Shown here one piece after another: positions 5,821 to 8,206 of a stretch of 8,206 nt of DNA (position 1 is the first letter of the stretch; the number at the start of each line of letters is the position of its first letter). This DNA comes from DASUBV01 sp035763085 (GTDB taxonomy: Bacteria; Actinomycetota; Actinomycetes; Streptosporangiales; Streptosporangiaceae). Under the pieces are notes generated by a model, which saw only the letters and a program-made list of their open reading frames with translations, ran no database searches and was not told the DNA's origin. The translations under genes were made by a program, and so were the position numbers. The DNA lies in contig DASUBV010000361.1 in the NCBI GenBank assembly GCA_035763085.1, positions 1-8,206 of the forward strand. The letters run 5' to 3'.

Positions 5821-6030
5821 TCAGCCCTGGCCGCTGGGGGCGTCAGCGGCCGGGAGGCCGGCCTGCTCGCGAGCCTGGGCCTGGGTGAGCACCCGGGCGA
5901 TGCCGACGGTGGTCCACGACGCGCTGTCCTCGATCTGGTCGCGCAGCATCGCGGCCTGGTACTCAATGGCGACCGGGCCGATGGCCACGAGTCCGTGCTG
6001 CTCGTTCTTCATGATCAGCATGTAGTTCAC
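5821..6030 (-). CDS. 69-aa protein of unknown function
   Basis: I do not recognise this protein. GTG 6030 is chosen as the start because GGAAGGA (6044-6038 on this strand) lies 7 nt before it; an earlier GTG at 6063 would put that ribosome-binding site inside the gene, and ATG 6021 is a later option. The product begins MNYMLIMKNEQHGLVAIGP, with a beta-strand-like start, followed by a probable helix (IEYQAAMLRDQIED) and a second Gln/Ala-rich helix (ARVLTQAQAREQAGL), ending in a Pro/Gly-rich tail. There is no signal peptide or membrane span. The acidic/amphipathic pattern suggests a small soluble alpha/beta protein, perhaps binding a partner. It lies 79 bp downstream of the DUF1963 gene on the same strand and converges with the P450. 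The strong ribosome-binding site and structured sequence argue that it is real. Confidence 0.62.
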   Translation of the reverse strand: MNYMLIMKNEQHGLVAIGPVAIEYQAAMLRDQIEDSASWTTVGIARVLTQAQAREQAGLPAADAPSGQG

Positions 6031-6109
6031 GCCACGATCCTTCCAGCTTCCGGCGCGCTGCACCGCCGACGAGGTCGGGCGGCTGCTGCAGCGGGCGGTC
6101 CCGGCGGAA

Positions 6110-7069
6110 TTAGCCGCACTGCCAGGTGAAAACGGCCCGGTCGAATCGCCCGGCGGCCAGGTCCGCGGGGCGGATCAGGTAGTAGAGCACGCCGGCGTCA
6201 CCCCACAAGAAGCCGGCACGATCATCGGTGTCGAGCTGAGCCAGCAGTACCAGGTCGTCCGCCACGGCGATGACGCTGGGATCGGTCCTCGAGATCTTGT
6301 CCTGGCCACCGCGGCTGGCCAGGCCGCAGGCCACTTCCAGCTCGACCGGTCCCTGCACGGGATCGGGGTGCCCGCCTACCTGGTGGACAGGGATAGCCGG
6401 CCGCGGCTCGAGCTGGTTGATTGCCTCGTACAGGTCATCCCAGCCGTCCGCCGGCCGTCCGCCCTGGTACAGCCGGGGATGCTCCCAGGTGGGATAGGTC
6501 AGCACCGGCTCTGCGGTGATCTCGACGGCCGGATACTCGTCGACAGGTGCGGGCGAGTGCGCCCGGACGGCCCGGCCCGGTGGCGTGTACTGGACCTTGG
6601 CTCCTGCGGCGGTGCCCGCGAACATTGCGCCGACGACCTCGACCCCGCCGTCCACCGAGCCATCGAAGTAGAAGAACGACAACCATCCCGTCGCGGGGAA
6701 ACCTGAGTCGCGCAACTGCGGCGGCACAACAGAATGCAGCTGCGTGCAGTCGATGGTCGCGATGTGCGCCAGCGGCCCGTGCCCGTCCCACTCCGGCCAC
6801 GGCACCCCCTCCGGCAAGAGCGCAGGGCCACCGAGCCAGCCGGCGGTCAGCCCCGAGGCTGAACCGGCCGGGCGCTGCAGATCAGCGGTCCCCGCCCGCC
6901 GCCACGGCCCGGCGACCTGCTCCTGGCCCGTCTGCGGAGCCGATCTGGTCGCTGCCAGCAACCGGACTCCTGGCGTGAGCATGGCCAGCCAGGCATCGGC
7001 TAGATCAGGATCGAGGCTGAACCGAGCCACGCGGGCCAGGCGGCTCCGGACGTCATCGGTCGGCAGCAT
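6110..7069 (-). CDS. DUF1963/YwqG-like protein
   Basis: This 319-aa protein of the DUF1963 (YwqG-like) family has no firmly established biochemical role. The family signature is GWLGGPALLPEGVPWPEW followed by PLAHIATIDC (about 77-108): glycine-rich entry, proline-tryptophan turn, then a strand leading into the domain. Later family-like pieces are TGWLSFFYFDG (127-137) and a C-terminal WGDAGVLYYLIRPADL segment ending in FDRAVFTWQCG. The first 70 residues are less conserved-looking and helical. There is no signal peptide or membrane span. ATG 7069 is strongly supported by GGAGGAG a few bases before it. The frame stays open upstream to about 7564, but that part reads as Arg/Pro-rich non-protein and overlaps the opposite-strand VOC gene. 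A possible 51-aa membrane peptide gene ends 11 bp upstream, and the 69-aa gene follows downstream, so the three may be cotranscribed. Confidence 0.85.
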   Translation of the reverse strand: MLPTDDVRSRLARVARFSLDPDLADAWLAMLTPGVRLLAATRSAPQTGQEQVAGPWRRAGTADLQRPAGSASGLTAGWLGGPALLPEGVPWPEWDGHGPLAHIATIDCTQLHSVVPPQLRDSGFPATGWLSFFYFDGSVDGGVEVVGAMFAGTAAGAKVQYTPPGRAVRAHSPAPVDEYPAVEITAEPVLTYPTWEHPRLYQGGRPADGWDDLYEAINQLEPRPAIPVHQVGGHPDPVQGPVELEVACGLASRGGQDKISRTDPSVIAVADDLVLLAQLDTDDRAGFLWGDAGVLYYLIRPADLAAGRFDRAVFTWQCG

Positions 7070-7080
7070 GAGCTCCTCCG

Positions 7081-7236
7081 CTATGTGCCTAGTTGGTGGC
7101 ACGGCAGATCGACGACTGTGCCGGCGGCGATGGACATGCCGGGCACGACCAGGGTGAGCAATGCCGCCCCGGCTATCTGCCAGCCGGAATAGGGCACGTC
7201 GTCGAGGCGTCCGGAATCGCCGGAAAGTGTGGTCAC
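7081..7236 (-). CDS. Possible 51-aa single-span membrane peptide
   Basis: From a GTG at 7236 this frame reads 51 residues: a short polar N-terminus with several Asp/Ser (LSGDSGRLDD), one hydrophobic stretch (about residues 18-42, beginning GWQIAGAALLTLVVPGMSI) that would cross a membrane, and a short tail. It ends 11 bp before the DUF1963 ATG on the same strand, a spacing typical of operon genes. Against it, the ribosome-binding site (GGGACGG) is poor, the third-position GC content (about three quarters) is lower than in the neighbours, and nothing matches a family I know. It may be a real small membrane protein or a chance open frame in the leader of the DUF1963 gene. Confidence 0.33.
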   Translation of the reverse strand: MTTLSGDSGRLDDVPYSGWQIAGAALLTLVVPGMSIAAGTVVDLPCHQLGT

Positions 7237-7390
7237 GTGTTGCCGTCCCGATCGGTGAGCGAGCCAGCTGACCGGGGCACGATAGCAGCCTGGAATGGCC
7301 CAGGATGGCCGTGAGTCCCGCGGCCGCCAGCGCCCGCAGGCCGGATGTAATTGCCTGGCGGGAACCGGGCGGCGCGGCCAGGATGAGGCC
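7237..7390. other. Divergent intergenic region with weak inverted and direct repeats
   Basis: These 154 bp separate the leftward DUF1963 group from the rightward VOC gene and must carry at least one promoter. I see CCTGGC (7354-7359) pairing with GCCAGG (7377-7382) around a 17-nt loop, just before the VOC ribosome-binding site, and a repeated CCAGGATG at 7300-7307 and 7378-7385. TGTAAT at 7346-7351 resembles a -10 element for the VOC gene, but no convincing -35 is present. None of these is strong on its own. Confidence 0.25.
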
Positions 7391-7792
7391 ATGCAGCCTC
7401 AGCCCGGCAGTCACATGCGTATCGCCCGTCCCAGCCGCGACCTGCGCGCCGCCGAGCGCTTCTGGGTCGGCGGCCTCGGGCTGGAAGTCTTGTACCGGGC
7501 CGATGAGGACGCCGAGGGCGGGCATGCCCTGCTGATGATGGGCTGGCCGGACGCGGCCTGGCACCTGGAGCTGGTCGGCGACCCGGACGGGACGACGCCG
7601 CCGGCACCCACCGAGGAGGACCTGCTGGTGCTCTACCTCGGCGGCGAGATCGACGAGGACGTGATCAGCAGGCTGACCAGGTCCGGAGGCACCCTGGTCG
7701 CCGCGCGAAACCCGTACTGGGACCGCTGGGGTGTCACAATCGAGGACCCCGACGGCTACCGCCTGGTCCTGTCAACGCGTTCCTGGCCCTGA
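7391..7792 (+). CDS. VOC-family protein, YycE-like (glyoxalase/bleomycin-resistance fold)
   Basis: This 133-aa vicinal-oxygen-chelate protein is a normal single-gene size for the fold, which consists of paired beta-alpha-beta-beta-beta modules. Module 1 holds IARPSRDLRAAERFWVGGLGLEVLYR (11-36) and the W57-H58-L-E60-L strand. Module 2 holds EDLLVLYLGG, NPYWDRWG (107-114) and EDPDGYRLVLS (118-128). The NPYWDR and EDPDGYR pair is characteristic of the YycE-like branch. H58/E60 and E118 are at positions where VOC proteins often hold metal ligands, but whether this one is a metalloenzyme, a binding or resistance protein, or inactive cannot be told. ATG 7391 has AGGA 7 nt upstream; Met9 at 7415 is a weaker alternative. 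It converges with a second VOC gene 56 bp downstream. The two differ clearly in sequence, so this is not a recent duplication. Confidence 0.86.
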   Translation: MQPQPGSHMRIARPSRDLRAAERFWVGGLGLEVLYRADEDAEGGHALLMMGWPDAAWHLELVGDPDGTTPPAPTEEDLLVLYLGGEIDEDVISRLTRSGGTLVAARNPYWDRWGVTIEDPDGYRLVLSTRSWP

Positions 7793-7848
7793 GCCTCGCG
7801 GGCACTACGCAAGGCTAACTACGTCTGGAGCGCGGGCCCACGGGATAT

Positions 7849-8206
7849 TCAGCTCTGTGCCGCGATGGTGAACACCTGGCCGCCGGGCGCGAGGAAGTAG
7901 TACGGGTGGCCCGGGTGGGTGACCTGCGGCAGGCCGGCGTCCAGGACGGCGCGCATCATCGCGGCCGGGTCGCCGGCCCGCAGCTCCAGCCAGGCACCCA
8001 GCCGGCCATCGGCGTCATCCGGGGCGCGATCGGTGAACTCGATGCTGAGGTTCCCGCCGCCCGGGAAGCGGACGATCAGCATGGGCTCGTCCATGCCCGG
8101 ATGCTCGACGGTCGCGACCGGGCCGCAGCCGAGCACCGTCTCAAAGCACCAGGCCAGCTCCGCGCGGCGGTGCGGCCGGGCGAACAGGTGCGCATTACTG
8201 CCGAGA
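7849..8206 (-). CDS. VOC-family protein, 5' end beyond the right edge
   Basis: The frame is open from the window edge through 118 codons to a TGA at 7851-7849. The visible protein begins LGSNAHLFARPHRRAELAW, which is the usual first strand and helix of this VOC subgroup, so probably only the start codon or a few residues are missing. The internal GTG at 8136 is therefore not the true start. Further features are the VLGCGPVATVEHPGM turn, GGGNLSIEFTD, LGAWLELRAGDP and the C-terminal HPGHPYYFLAPGGQVFTI, which form a full beta-alpha-beta-beta-beta pair. It is a soluble small protein of the glyoxalase/dioxygenase-like fold with no substrate assigned. It converges with the YycE-like gene. No strong terminator hairpin was seen in the 56 bp between them. 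Confidence 0.82.
   Translation of the reverse strand, partial: LGSNAHLFARPHRRAELAWCFETVLGCGPVATVEHPGMDEPMLIVRFPGGGNLSIEFTDRAPDDADGRLGAWLELRAGDPAAMMRAVLDAGLPQVTHPGHPYYFLAPGGQVFTIAAQS

Noticed and set aside
7070..7564. Upstream extension of the DUF1963 frame
   Set aside because: Lies behind a strong ribosome-binding site at ATG 7069, overlaps the VOC gene on the other strand, and reads as non-protein-like Arg/His/Pro-rich sequence.
7793..7848. Possible terminator (AGCCT paired with AGGCT) between the two VOC genes
   Set aside because: Only a 5-bp stem with a long loop and no T-tract; too weak to call.
1..8206. CRISPR array, transposase, integrase, tRNA or rRNA
   Set aside because: No regularly spaced repeats, mobile-element protein motifs, tRNA cloverleaf or rRNA-like sequence seen on either strand.

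Overview
This is a very GC-rich window with near-saturated G/C third codon positions, GTG and TTG starts, and cytochrome P450/ferredoxin genes of actinobacterial type. It looks like chromosomal DNA of a high-GC actinomycete (Streptosporangiales- or Streptomyces-like; the genus cannot be fixed from sequence alone). I see no rRNA, tRNA, transposase, integrase or CRISPR array.

Layout. The left edge holds the first 13 codons of a leftward gene, probably an acyl-CoA dehydrogenase. It is divergent from a complete phosphotriesterase-family metallohydrolase (111-1076), and a perfect 12-bp palindrome lies between them. Two stem-loops follow the hydrolase. Next comes a complete group II PLP-dependent decarboxylase-like gene (1241-2638). 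After a 172-bp gap with short direct repeats there is a tightly packed three-gene operon (2812-5742): a small single-cluster ferredoxin, an FAD-dependent ferredoxin reductase and a cytochrome P450. Their coding ends overlap by 8 and 4 bp. This is a self-contained class I P450 system in which electrons pass from NAD(P)H to reductase FAD, to the ferredoxin Fe-S cluster, to P450 heme.

The right half changes character. After a hairpin-bearing convergent junction, the minus strand carries a 69-aa protein of unknown function, a DUF1963/YwqG-like protein (6110-7069) and a possible 51-aa single-span membrane peptide just upstream of it. A YycE-like VOC (glyoxalase/bleomycin-resistance fold) gene then reads rightward and converges on a second VOC gene that runs off the right edge.

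How the genes may work together. The firm functional unit is the Fd-FdR-P450 operon. The hydrolase, decarboxylase and edge acyl-CoA dehydrogenase lie on the same side and could belong to one catabolic or tailoring pathway (lactone/ester opening, decarboxylation, monooxygenation), but only proximity supports that. The right-hand cluster looks like unrelated housekeeping or stress-type genes.
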